Origin: Linanthus parryae
Lineage: Eukaryota > Streptophyta > Magnoliopsida > Ericales > Polemoniaceae
Direction: 5' to 3'
DNA length: 64,000 bases
Assembly (NCBI GenBank): GCA_023055425.1
Contig: JALGPY010000009.1
Location: 30,981,275-31,045,274 of the forward strand
Below, in pieces: positions 55,042 to 64,000 of the stretch. Below the pieces are notes generated by a model. That model was not told the DNA's origin, made no database searches, and was given only the letters and a program-made list of their open reading frames with translations. Made by a program: the position numbers and the translations under genes. The stretch's first letter is position 1. Each line of letters starts with the position of its first letter.

Positions 55042-56970
55042 TCATATGCGATAGACTTCTTCCCGTTGGCGTAGAAACTCTATCTCCTTGCCTTCGGGGT
55101 CATGCTTTTCTATTCTCTTCAGAGTATACACGTTCTTTCGCTGGTAAGCGATTCGCGGCGCCTCTTCCCGCGTGGGCGGCTTTTCCTTGGCATCCTCCCT
55201 TGTCACCATCACTCCCGCAGGTGACTGATCCTTGATATCCTCCCATAGGGGTAAAGGAGTAGGGTTGAATGGTCTCGGTGTTTGCTCGTCCGCCATTTCG
55301 GTGAACCACACTGCCTCGCTGAGATGAGCTTCATCCATGTTGAATGGATTCGTTGAAGCCAGTATCTCGACCATTCTGTCGTTCCAAATAGCTTTCATGA
55401 CTTGGTGAGCTGTTGAAGGGACCGCGTCAAAACGATGAATCCAGGCTCGACCTATGATCATGTGATACGTAGTGTTCGCATCTATGACATAGAACTTCGC
55501 TGAGCACTTGACTTTGCCGATCTGGACGCCCAGGCGGATCCATCCTATCGTCATTCTGGAGTCGCTTCCAAATCCCATCAGCGGAGATGGACGCCTGACG
55601 ATCTTGTACTCGGGAATCCCTGCGAGCTTCAGTGTGTGGAGTGAAACGACGTTGACCGCTGCCCCTCCATCGACGAATGCTCTTTTGAACTCAACGCCAT
55701 TGATGATGGCCGTCACATACAGAGGCCTCTGGTGGCTCGCATCTGTCTTTTTGTCGCTGGCAGAAAAGGTCATAATCTTTTCCATAGGGCGAGACGCCCG
55801 GATGAATTTCCCGTTGGAGACTACTAGATACTCCTCGTAGTCCTCTGCTGTCCTCAAGATTGCTTTTGTCATTTCTGTCTGGCACTTCTCGGAGAAGTTC
55901 ATCTCGTCGAAGAATCTGCTAAAGCCGTGCGACCCCTTCATTCGGTCGGCACGTTCATCCTCTGTGTCTATGCTGTAGTCCTCATCGTCATGGACTTCGG
56001 CAATGATGGGTAGACCATCCTCTGCGACCTCTTCCAGATCCACAATCGAGATCATGGCGACCTCTTTGCCTTTTGAGTCTTGCTCCGCATGGGCAGAAAG
56101 TGGATTGTTGCGCACATCCTTCCTGTGATCGCTGACGATCAGCTCGCCGTTCTTCATCTTTTGGCTGAACACAATCCTGAGCTTTTTACAGTCTGCTGTT
56201 GGATGCATGACTTTGCCGTGGTACTCGCACCACTTCGGGTCCCTCACCATCTCCTTGGAGGGTGCCTTCTCGAGCGGCGGTAGGACACCGTTCTTGCGCC
56301 ACTGCCTGCAGAGGTCGCTTGCCTCTTCCACCGAACATGGCAGAGGTGGTGCGTCGAAGTTCACAATCTTCGCCTGCTTCTGGGGTGAAACTGTATTGAC
56401 CTCAGCTTCGCGTCCCCTCTTGTAACTGAACCTCCCAATTTTGTAGGTAGTACCGCTCGAGGATCGCTCCGGAGCGTATTTCTTTTTCTGCCTCTCCACT
56501 ATAGGCTCGATGTTCTTCGTGCATTCGATTAGCTTTGAAAATGTGGGCGTTTGTAGGTTGATGAGCATACCTTTGTATTCATCTCGCATGCACTGCAGGC
56601 ATATCTCTACAAGCCGACTTTCGAGCATCGGATCTTTGCATTCCAAGGACTTCGCCCTGAACTTCTTGATGAAAGTTATCCCGTACTCTTCGCGCTTCTG
56701 ATACATCCGCGAGAGGTGGATCATTGTCACCTTTTCCTCCATCTGGAAGAACTTGGTGTAGAACTTTTGGACCATGTCGTCCCAAGTCTTGACGGACCCG
56801 GCCTCCAACGTCCTGTACCACTTGTATGCCACGTTTCCCAAAGACTTCGGGAATTCTCGCATCAGCAGTTTGGGATCAGCTCCATACGGCCCCATGACAT
56901 CGATGAAACGCATGACATGTTCATGAGCGTTTCCATTGACATCCTCGAACTTATCCCATTTGGGAGCCTT
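55042..56970 (-). CDS. Tat gag core and protease
   Basis: The frame opens just after a TAA at 56971-56973 and ends TGA 55042-55044. The gag core has MREFPKSLGNVAYKWYRTL and FYTKFFQMEEKVTM. A knuckle-like CEYHGKVMHPTADCKKL (C-x2-H form common in Tat elements) lies near residue 231 counted from Met56913. The protease has FVDGGAAVNVVSLHTL (Asp415) and the partner segment MIIGRAWIH. DGG in place of DTG/DSG is usual in this branch. The TGA is in frame with RT, so either readthrough or a C-to-T change at CGA explains the separation. Confidence 0.88.
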   Translation of the reverse strand, partial: KAPKWDKFEDVNGNAHEHVMRFIDVMGPYGADPKLLMREFPKSLGNVAYKWYRTLEAGSVKTWDDMVQKFYTKFFQMEEKVTMIHLSRMYQKREEYGITFIKKFRAKSLECKDPMLESRLVEICLQCMRDEYKGMLINLQTPTFSKLIECTKNIEPIVERQKKKYAPERSSSGTTYKIGRFSYKRGREAEVNTVSPQKQAKIVNFDAPPLPCSVEEASDLCRQWRKNGVLPPLEKAPSKEMVRDPKWCEYHGKVMHPTADCKKLRIVFSQKMKNGELIVSDHRKDVRNNPLSAHAEQDSKGKEVAMISIVDLEEVAEDGLPIIAEVHDDEDYSIDTEDERADRMKGSHGFSRFFDEMNFSEKCQTEMTKAILRTAEDYEEYLVVSNGKFIRASRPMEKIMTFSASDKKTDASHQRPLYVTAIINGVEFKRAFVDGGAAVNVVSLHTLKLAGIPEYKIVRRPSPLMGFGSDSRMTIGWIRLGVQIGKVKCSAKFYVIDANTTYHMIIGRAWIHRFDAVPSTAHQVMKAIWNDRMVEILASTNPFNMDEAHLSEAVWFTEMADEQTPRPFNPTPLPLWEDIKDQSPAGVMVTREDAKEKPPTREEAPRIAYQRKNVYTLKRIEKHDPEGKEIEFLRQREEVYRI

Positions 56971-57043
56971 TTACCCAACCGGGTTAGGCATGAGATAGAT
57001 CTCCCGCGGGATGGGTGGATCGTTGTCTAGCTTTGGGATGATA

Positions 57044-57691
57044 GTATCCGCGAATGATTGTATCCGCGAATGATTGGTGGGCCAGAATGGTGTCTATACG
57101 CTTCTGTAGAGATGTCATACACTCTGGGGTGTTTCCTTCGGTAGCAGGCGGAGGGGTCGCCGAAGGCGGAGGCGACACATATGCCGTAGGAGGATTGGGG
57201 ACGTATTGAGCGTTCGCATTACCCCAGATTGCCGTTGGAGGAGGCAAGGGATATTGCGAGGCCGGATTAGGTACCAAGGCCGGAGGCTGAGGGGTGTGAG
57301 CCGTAATGGGCAACATTTGAGCCGTCGACCCTTGAATCGATGGTAGCTGCGTAGTTGCTGGTGGAGTCTGTAGATTAGGTTTGGGAGGTGTGGTTGACAC
57401 TCCCAATCCTTGAGCGGTGGAGGTTCCTCCTCCCTGAGAGACGGCGGTGGCTTGCGCAGGGTTCGGTGCAAGAGTCCCCGGGACAGCCATGATCCGTTCT
57501 AGCTGCGCAGATTGAGCTTTGAGGGCTTTCGCCTGACCTTGGATGGTGGCGTCCAAGGATTCTAGCGTCGGTGCCTCACCGGGGGTCGTAGGAGTACGGC
57601 GGGTCTCCTCCCCCGAGGCAGCTTCGGTGGAAGGCGATCTGTTGCTAATATCATCCTCCTGAGATATGGTTGCTTTTGTTGGTAAGTTCAC
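57044..57691 (-). pseudogene. Tat gag N-terminal part, broken
   Basis: A P/Q/T-rich N-terminal gag segment runs leftward from near the primer site (first codon of the open frame is GTG at 57691; no early ATG). A 16-bp tandem duplication (57044-57059 and 57060-57075) shifts the frame. With the shift taken into account, the frame meets TAA at 56971-56973 before the gag core. Confidence 0.75.
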
Positions 57692-57708
57692 GTCGGGTTC
57701 ACCAAAAT
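57691..57708 (-). other. Candidate primer-binding site of the Tat element
   Basis: In element sense the LTR end TGTGCACA is followed by TTTTGGTGAACCCGACGTG, and TGGTGAACCCGACGTG is a plausible tRNA 3' complement. I cannot say which tRNA. Confidence 0.55.
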
Positions 57709-58335
57709 GTGCACAAGAGATTCCGGCGGGGAGACCTCCGTGTACACCGTAAGTAGGGGATCAGAGATAGCACAGGAAGAGTTGGGTTGTGTGTAGGGAG
57801 ATAGTAAGGAAGTAGTAATGTCTGAGAGAGAGATAGAGGTTTGGCAGAGCTTCTGCGTATGGCTAGTGTGTCCCCCTCTGTATGGAAAGGTTAACGTCCT
57901 ATATATAACGGAGAATGTGACCGTTGCAGTGTGGTTAATGCGCCCATCAATGGAGGCTTAATTAGCTTTACCGCAACGACACGTTCGTCCGCCTATATAG
58001 GGACCGTTACAGCACGTTATGCGCGAATACCGGAACCGTTACGAGGTTGACCGGGTTTGACCGGATTGACCGGGTTTATGGAGCTCGTGCCATAAATCTC
58101 TCAAAAGCAGTTACTAAAGGTCGCGCGCGAGCTTGGCTCGCACGCGACAGGACTTACTCTAGCCTCTAGACCACTAAGTCCCTACAAGTCCCGTGCAGTG
58201 GTATGCGAGGGCTCTGTCTCGCAGCCCCCACATGGATCAGCGCGGCTGGTGATCTAGTGTGTGTGGAGCACAATATCGTGTGCTGGATGGTTGCCACGTG
58301 GCCAAGATCTGCTAGCTCAGAAAGCACTATCTACA
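57709..58335 (-). repeat. 5' LTR of the Tat element
   Basis: It is 627 bp, with the same ends as the 3' LTR. TTCGG follows at 58336-58340, then the rest of P's 3' LTR. Confidence 0.93.
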
Positions 58336-58340
58336 TTCGG

Positions 58341-58437
58341 TCAAAACCCTAAGTTTTAAAGAGTGCAACCTCTATAGTGCTGCAAAGTTGACCGTAGCAT
58401 CTACGATAGCTACAACCCGATAACTTAACTGATATCA
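58341..58437 (+). repeat. Remainder of the 3' LTR of element P
   Basis: It matches 31057-31151: GTCAAA-C-CTAA, CTACAATAGCTACAACCCG, then an end in ATATCA. AAGAG follows at 58438-58442. Confidence 0.85.
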
Positions 58438-58442
58438 AAGAG

Positions 58443-58675
58443 CTAGGGTGCGTGCGGAATAAAATCTCCCCTCCCACGAATATTGGCCACAGTGGATGGA
58501 ATTTGGATAAAGCCGGGTGTGCTATGAACAGAAATAGGAATCAGAGATAAGATTTAACCAATTCTTGGAGACAGACTTGAACCCGATAAGAATCAACAAT
58601 GTTTCCTACAGTTATTGCCGATGCCAATGTTATATCACAACTAGAGGCCTCACAATGTTTCTCCTTCTTATCCAT
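58443..58675 (-). pseudogene. 5' half of the F-box pseudogene
   Basis: The minus strand starts ATG at 58673-58675 with MDKKEKHCEASSCDITLASA, aligned to MGKKEKQREVTTCATSWAAA of the intact gene. It loses about 14 codons of the F-box. In a shifted frame it goes on as RFKSVSKNWLNLISDSYF, against RFKSVSKHWLNLITDSNF. It ends at P's AAGAG; the other half is 27.6 kb to the left. Confidence 0.85.
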
Positions 58676-58717
58676 CTTTTTCACCTAGAAGATAAACAAT
58701 GCAAAGCATGCGACCAA

Positions 58718-59495
58718 GCATAGTTTTAAAAACCGGACCGGACCAGCCGGTTCGACTGGTCAGACGTGAACCAGACTCGGCCCGGTTCGATTCGGTTGTC
58801 GGACCGGCCATGCAGCAAATCGGTCAAAGCCGGTCAAAACCGGCCGGTGGCCTAACCGGTGAACTGGGCGGGTTGAAAACCGGACAGTTTTCATTAATCC
58901 GAAAAATATGTGCCACATATAGGAATCGAACTCCCGATAAACTACTATATAGGCAAACACCTTAACCACTTGGCCAACAGAGAAGATTTTATTACTTATC
59001 TGCGTCTAATATCTATATATTAACCTTATCATTGTTGATTCCATATTTATTTTGTATGTTTCTTCTTTTGTTTGTTTTTTTAAACACAACGAATTATATA
59101 CTTACAAAAAAACACAACTATTATACAAACTTGCGATGCTAAATAAACTTCAAATCGAAACTTGTGTTCACTCAAACTTATAGTACTAGTCATCTCAAAA
59201 TACTAGTCATCTCAAAAACAAAAATAAAATTTATATTACTAAATTTTGTGTGATCAAATGTTATATAAAATGTACAAATAATCAACTATCATAACTTATG
59301 CAATGTTCTTATGTTTATCACAATCAGGTATACATGTCAAATTTTATTTAGATATATTACATATTATATAAAAATAAAATAGTATAAATTATAAAAAAAC
59401 GTGCGGCTAAATTGGTTGAACCACCGGTCCGACCGGTTGAATCGCAAACCGGTGCCTCACCGGTTCAATGACCGGTCCGGTTTTAAAAAACTTTG
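58718..59495. mobile_element. hAT-type MITE in the F-box pseudogene flank
   Basis: Inverted ends CATAGTTTTAAAAACCGGACC and CAAAGTTTTTTAAAACCGG (opposite strand). The 8-bp target duplication CGACCAAG is at 58710-58717 and 59496-59503. It is 778 bp, with many CCGG/ACCGGT words at both ends, an AT-rich middle and no transposase. It carries a tRNA-like segment. Confidence 0.85.
58913..58984 (-). tRNA. tRNA-like (tRNA-derived) segment inside the MITE
   Basis: On the minus strand TGGCCAAGTGG (58966-58976) fits the Pol III A box TRGCNNAGTGG. AGTTCGATTCC (58922-58932) fits the B box with one mismatch. The A-to-B spacing of 44 bases is that of a real tRNA. The stems are poor and no anticodon can be assigned, so it is a degenerate tRNA or SINE head. 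Confidence 0.45.
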
Positions 59496-59503
59496 CGACC
59501 AAG

Positions 59504-62007
59504 TCTAAGCATTTCTTGTCACAGGCAAAATTTTCCTCGAACAACAAATTACATATTTCTTCATTTTATTGGTTGTGTATAAATTTAGTTCATCTATTCT
59601 TTAGTGGAATCTGAGGGGACATAAAACTAGGGGCGGATTTACGTGAGGCAAAGATTGGCCTAGGCCACCCTGTACTTTTATTTACCACTATAGTCCAAGT
59701 CTTTTGAGATTAATCATAGTCCCCGTATGAATCTGCGAAAAAAATGACCTGGGTGTATACGAGAAGTTCTCAAACATCGATTCCACTTCTATTTCTCTCT
59801 TCAACACATTGAATATAATCTTCCTTTAATCCTTTTTCTTTTTCCCAGAATGATCTTGAGATCTTCCTCCATGTGTATGTAGTTTTATGCATATTTATGG
59901 GGGTTTTAATTTCTCTCTAATATATTAAAGTGAGGGGTTAATGATCAAAATCAAATGAAACCTATCTATATTGAACTAGCAAACCTTCATGGGTTTTTTT
60001 TCAATGTTCAGTCTATGTTCTTACACAAAACATGACCCAATCATAGGCCAAGAACAGATTGGAGAGAACAATCTTTCAATTGAAGAAGATAATAAATCAT
60101 AATAGAAGAGAATATTCAGAAAGTTACCTGTGTTTCGTGGTGAGCTCTCACCAGAGAGAGAGCGCGCACCTCTGTTGATCTCGCATAGAAGTGTTATTCT
60201 AGGGTTAGACTGAGTAATGATGTTTTCTTCTCTCTCTAACCTCTGATGTACGTAGTTGAATTTCAATAATAAAAAAAAAAAACTCTGATGTAGTTGGGTG
60301 TTGCCCCGGCCCACCTGTTGTTGGAAAATTGGGACTTATTTAGGCCATAAGGTTGCGGAAATTGCGTAAATAGTCCTACGATTTAAGGCCTCTTGGCGAT
60401 ATTCCAAAAAAAAAGGCCTCTTGGCGATTTTCAAAGCATAATTTTTTCACAATTGGTAACCTTAGTTCGGACTTCTTGTGGATTTTGTACCGTAAGAAAA
60501 AAAAGATTTACGTATTTTTAAATAGACAAAAAAAAAAGAAAATGTGTACATTAATTTGAAAGAGTAAATGAGAATTTACATACTGATGGACGACCAAACC
60601 CAAAGATGAGTCGTAGGTCAGTCTCATTCATTGACTATCTCTAAGGACGGACTCATGGATTTTTCTTGGCACGGGACAAGGTAAATATCCCAGACAACTG
60701 TAATTACCTTATTGTTCAGAATTTGAATTGAAGAGATTTCGTCTATTTTTTAATGAGTTCTTTTAAATGATTTAGCATAAAGTTTTTATATTTGTACACC
60801 AACTAAATGAAACCAAAAGTAATTATTGTGAGTCTTTCTTTGAACAACACTGTCCGGGAGGCCATATGTAGAAACTTAGGCTTTAGGACCCAACTTCCGT
60901 TTTTTTCATTCTACAACGGGCAAATGTGCTTCCAAGGATAAAAACATCCCCGTGATGTGGATGAAGGCGGAATCAACAGAACATGTCAAACTAGACTATG
61001 CAGAAGAGAATTTGTGAGAGACAGAGATGGTGTATGAAAGCAACTAGTTTGATCGGAGTAGAAAAAACAGTTGGAATTGCAATTTTTTTAGAATCAACTG
61101 GGTCTTATTAACGGACATCTTGACCCAAAATCTATATAATAAATCAATTAGGTGTTTCATTTCAAAAAGTGTTGATGTAAAGATCCCAGCCGTCTAATTG
61201 CTAGAAATATCTTGAGACATTTTGATCCGTTGATTATTTTTTATTCACCTAAAACCTCTCGAAGGGGCATCGCTCCCGCTCCCAAACCTCGCTCTGGCGC
61301 TTTCGAGACCAAACCTCGTTCTAAAGGCGCTCTAGAAAATAGAGAGCTCGTTTTCGTAGGCGAATTACTTTTTAAGTCCAATTTACCATTTGTTTGGACT
61401 ATATTTGATGATTAATATCAACTTATTATGTGTCAGTTTGATAATTCAACTATTTAAACATTATTCTTCGTTATTAACAACCTATTTGACAAATGAATAC
61501 TGAAAACTCCATTAATAAAATGTATTATCATATGTAAAATCACATTATCATATGTAAATATTAGTTTTCTTCATAAAATTAGAGTAAATAAATGTTTTAT
61601 ATAGACGCTCTCGTGACGCTCTCAAATACAATCCTTCTGAAATTAAACGTTTTCCCGCTCCCGCTCCAGTTCGCGCTCTCGCTTCGCTCCCGCTCTAGGT
61701 GACTTAGGTTATGATAAAGTAAATTAAGGATAAAATAATATTTGAATCTTCAAAAATCTCTTTCTTATCTCATTATATCTTCGGAATCATTTCAATTCAC
61801 TAAATCTTAGACACGTAAAATATGTAACTGTTGACCATTAGTAATTAAACTTTTTCACGAGGTTTCTTTTTTGCTCCGTAAACTTCTAGGGTTTTCTAGA
61901 GTTTATTTACTCTGAACTTCACAGCGATCTCGAAGAGGTGCCTTACGAAGCTCTCAAAGAACCAACGCGAGTGTCAATACACAACAGGGGTTTGAAGGTG
62001 CTGGAGT
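59504..62007. other. AT-rich intergenic DNA
   Basis: No supported gene. TAGGGGCGGATTTACG near 59629 looks like a hAT-type end, but I find no partner. A possible MITE lies at 61245-61702. The 5' UTR of the LINE probably starts near 61900. Confidence 0.5.
61245..61702. repeat. Possible MITE with GCTCCCGCTC-rich ends
   Basis: TCACCTA at 61245-61251 and TAGGTGA at 61696-61702 are inverted. Next to both are GCTCCCGCTC-type words (61272 and 61682 regions) around an AT-rich centre. No target duplication is certain. Confidence 0.35.
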
Positions 62008-63631
62008 ATGGAGGAGAACGACGGCTTCATGAGCTTGTTTGGTAAATTATCTCTGGAGGAAGAGCATGTGGATGAGTACGAGGAAGACTATTGTATGGAG
62101 CCGATTCAAAGTGGTGGCCCATGTCTCTTGGGCACATTCCTCCACCCGATTACTTTCAACACGTGGGCGATGAAGATTTTATTCAAGAACATATGACCGG
62201 AAGGAGATGAGACGAAGATTGACGAGCCTTCGCCTAATAAGTTTGTCTTCGAATTTCCGTCTGAGGATTCTATGCTTAAGGTTCTCCAAGGAGGACCGTG
62301 GCTCTTTGATGAAAACTTGTTGCTTCTCCAGCCATGGGCAGTCAATGGAGTAGTCGTTTTGGCTAAGCTTGGGAGAATCGACGTCTGGGTTCAAGTAAGC
62401 AATCTTCCTTTCTACCTTCAGACCGAGGACGATCTTAAGAGGGCCGTCAAGCTCCTAGGCCTTGTTGTCAAAATGGATTCTAGGGTTCTAACCGGAACAG
62501 TGGGTGATTATATGTGTGGTAGAGTAAAAATCGACATCAACGTGCCGCTTATCATAGGGAGGTTTATCAAGTTGCTGGGGAAGAAAAGGTGGTTGAACTT
62601 CACGTATGAACGTCTCCCCAAGGCGTGTGAATGGTGTGGGAGGGTTTGATTGCCAAGCTGGAGATGATCAAACAAAGGCGGGGGACAAACCAAGGTTCGG
62701 CGAATGGATGTTTTTTCGACCATCGGCGAAGCGGACATTATTTGAGGATGATAGATAAAGATTTAAAGTAGGAGCTGCTGATCCCCTACGAGGCGAAGGC
62801 TGGGTCGATGGAGAGGAGGAACCCAGCTCGCCTTATGTGGACAAGCCTGACATCGAGCTGGACAGGGGAATTGATGGTGATGTTGAAAATTCTGGGTTTG
62901 ATATGGAAGTCGATAAAGTTATGTCGAATGAAGTTCCGGTCGATATGTCTTCTTTCGTTAACCCTTTGGCGAAGGATAAGGGGCATGAGAATGAAACAGG
63001 GGAGGGTAAACTTACGGCAGCTCAGAAAGGGAAGAACGCCGTAAGCGAACAAGAGGCAACGACTTTGGGCGCGAAGAGGAAAATCAGACAAGCCAATTTA
63101 TCGCCAAATCCTACCGTCAAAATACGAGACATGGAGTCTGGGAGAAGCACATCTGCAGCGAGAGGAGGGGGAGGAAGAAGGGGTAGAGGGAGAGGTAGAG
63201 GTAGGCTGGGTGGAGGTAACGGTGGCAGTGAAGGAATATGGTCGGATGGATCAGGGGCAAAGGCTCAGGTTCAAGCAGGCCTCAACGTCCGACGTACGAC
63301 CACGAGAAGAACTAACAGTGGGGGTTTATCGAACTCTGGAAATCAAAGCAATGCACAAGTGGGTTTAGTTGACAAACCAACCACTAATGTGAAGGCACAA
63401 ACTACTACTCCACAACTGTCCTCGGGTACAACTACTTCGCAAACTCTTGACAAGGTGTCAGCATCTACTTTGCTGGGTAAAAATTCTCTGATTTCAGAAG
63501 GGGTGGATAGTGTTAAGTCGGTTTTTTCTCAGGTTTCTGCTAGTCAGATTCCAATACAAGACGGGGGCGTCTCAAATAACCCCAAAATGATATTGGATAA
63601 GGCTGCGAGGCAGCCCAGCCAGAAGCAATGA
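62008..63631 (+). pseudogene. LINE ORF1 (DUF4283 and zinc knuckle, RNA-binding protein), broken
   Basis: ATG at 62008 opens MEENDGFMSLFGKLSLEEE. A DUF4283-type domain spans about 62100-62640, with VLQGGPWLFDENLLLLQPW and VWVQVSNLPFYLQTEDDL, and ends FTYERLPKACEWCGR, the start of a CCHC knuckle. An in-frame TGA is at 62194-62196. A frameshift near 62640 moves the frame, and a TAA lies near 62755. The same shifted frame then runs to TGA 63629-63631 through an RGGGGRRGRGRGRGRLGG stretch and an S/T/Q-rich tail. Plant L1-type ORF1 proteins bind element RNA. The arrangement is normal; the breaks show it is dead. Confidence 0.8.
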
Positions 63632-64000
63632 ATCTCTTAAGCTGGAACATACATGGGCTTGGAAACCCCTGTAGCGTTGCTTCTCTTCGCGATTTAGTGG
63701 GGAGAAGACAGCCAAATACCATCTTCTTAATGGAGACAAATTTGTATGCAAGGGAGATGGACTGAGTTAAGAGGAGACTGAATATTCGCAATGGCATTTA
63801 TCGTGATTGCGACGGAAGTGGAGGTGGCCTTAGAGGATGACTTGCTTTGTTGTGGGACGATTCGGTTAGTTTCAGTCTTGATACTTGGTCGGATCATCAC
63901 ATTCACGGCGATCTATCTTTTGATAACGGTACAAAGGAAGGGGTTTTCACAGGTTTCTATGGAGATCTAGACAGGTATGAGAGACATAACTCGTGGAGCT
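63628..64000 (+). pseudogene. LINE ORF2 start (AP-endonuclease domain), broken and cut by the window edge
   Basis: ATG at 63628 overlaps the ORF1 stop as ATGA. The protein starts MNLLSWNIHGLGNP, the plant L1 endonuclease motif, followed by FLMETNLYAREMD and LALLWDDSVSFSL. TGA stops at 63763-63765 and 63838-63840 interrupt it. RT would lie beyond the window. Confidence 0.8.

Larger units (their letters stand above)
34816..58335 (-). mobile_element. Tat-lineage Ty3-gypsy element carrying an antisense PMD gene
   Basis: LTRs are 57709-58335 (5' in element sense) and 34816-35443 (3'), about 14 differences by eye (about 2%). The target duplication TTCGG is at 34811-34815 and 58336-58340. In element sense the order is LTR, primer site, gag, protease, reverse transcriptase, RNase H, second (archaeal-type) RNase H, integrase, 54-bp repeats, an antisense PMD gene, polypurine tract, LTR. 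The two RNase H domains mark the Tat branch. Without the nested copia element it would be about 15 kb. Coding frames carry several disabling changes, so this copy is dead, though rather young. Confidence 0.92.
30800..58437 (+). mobile_element. Element P: small non-autonomous LTR element that split the F-box pseudogene
   Basis: The 5' LTR is 30800-31151. The 3' LTR starts at 34587, is cut by the Tat element after 34815, and resumes at 58341-58437. The target duplication AAGAG is at 30795-30799 and 58438-58442. The primer site ATTGGTGCTTTCATTGAG directly follows the 5' LTR; I cannot assign its tRNA. The internal region holds a gag-like N-terminus, then decayed proline- and glutamine-rich sequence, and no pol. 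Most of its span is later insertions: M at 31177, a MITE at 32935 and Tat at 34816. Confidence 0.88.

Noticed and set aside
34816..58335. Two 628-bp repeats read as a local duplication
   Set aside because: TTCGG duplications, primer site and polypurine tract show they are the LTRs of one element.
60021..60314. 97-codon minus-strand ORF
   Set aside because: No domain, low-complexity flanks and no promoter or intron context.
59627..60320. Additional hAT-type element
   Set aside because: Only a left-end-like TAGGGGCGGA is visible; no matching right end or 8-bp duplication was found.

Overview
This window is nuclear DNA from a flowering plant, most likely a eudicot. Genes are sparse, with plant GT-AG introns, an F-box gene and the end of a histidyl-tRNA synthetase gene. 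About three quarters of the window is layered LTR retrotransposons of plant Athila/Tat-type Ty3-gypsy and Ty1-copia families, with hAT-type MITEs and L1-type LINE debris. I cannot name the species. Nothing bacterial or viral is present.

Layout. 173-1783 holds the last two exons of a histidyl-tRNA synthetase gene (+). 2580-3140 is a decayed LINE RNase H fragment (-). 3239-4714 is an old LTR in reverse orientation. 6711-16324 is a complete 9.6 kb LTR element (element 1) that encodes only Gag and protease. 16640-17641 plus 25951-26012 is an old related LTR (element O), followed by a gag relic at 26190-26492. Inside that LTR sits element 2 (17642-25847), a non-autonomous element carrying an unfamiliar Cys-rich protein, a 1.68 kb internal tandem duplication and several primer-binding sites. 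27825-28961 is an intact F-box gene (-).

The centrepiece is 30360-58675. An F-box pseudogene, a tandem copy of the gene at 27825, was split by a small LTR element P (target duplication AAGAG). P then received a second member of its own family, M (TCGCC), a hAT-type MITE (AGAACAAC) and a Tat-lineage gypsy element (TTCGG, 34816-58335, minus strand). The Tat element was in turn hit by a young copia element (GTGGA, 36830-45344). The target duplications match by eye at every level, so the order of insertion can be read directly. The Tat element encodes gag-protease, reverse transcriptase, two RNase H domains and integrase on the minus strand. On the opposite strand it carries a multi-exon plant-mobile-domain (PMD) gene with intact-looking introns. 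The copia element interrupts exon 1 of that gene. A 54-bp tandem repeat array lies between the PMD gene and pol.

58718-59495 is a second hAT-type MITE that contains a tRNA-like segment. 61245-61702 is a possible MITE. 62008-64000 is the 5' part of a decayed LINE whose ORF1 stop and ORF2 start overlap.

How the parts work together: the non-autonomous elements (1, 2, P, M) have no polymerase or integrase and would depend on autonomous relatives. Elements 1 and 2 encode unrelated proteins. They share tRNA-Asp primer sites, GATC-rich inverted repeats in their LTRs, and a set of non-coding blocks after the coding region: hairpins, splice-like sites and an internal purine tract. I read these blocks as cis-acting signals recognised by a common helper.
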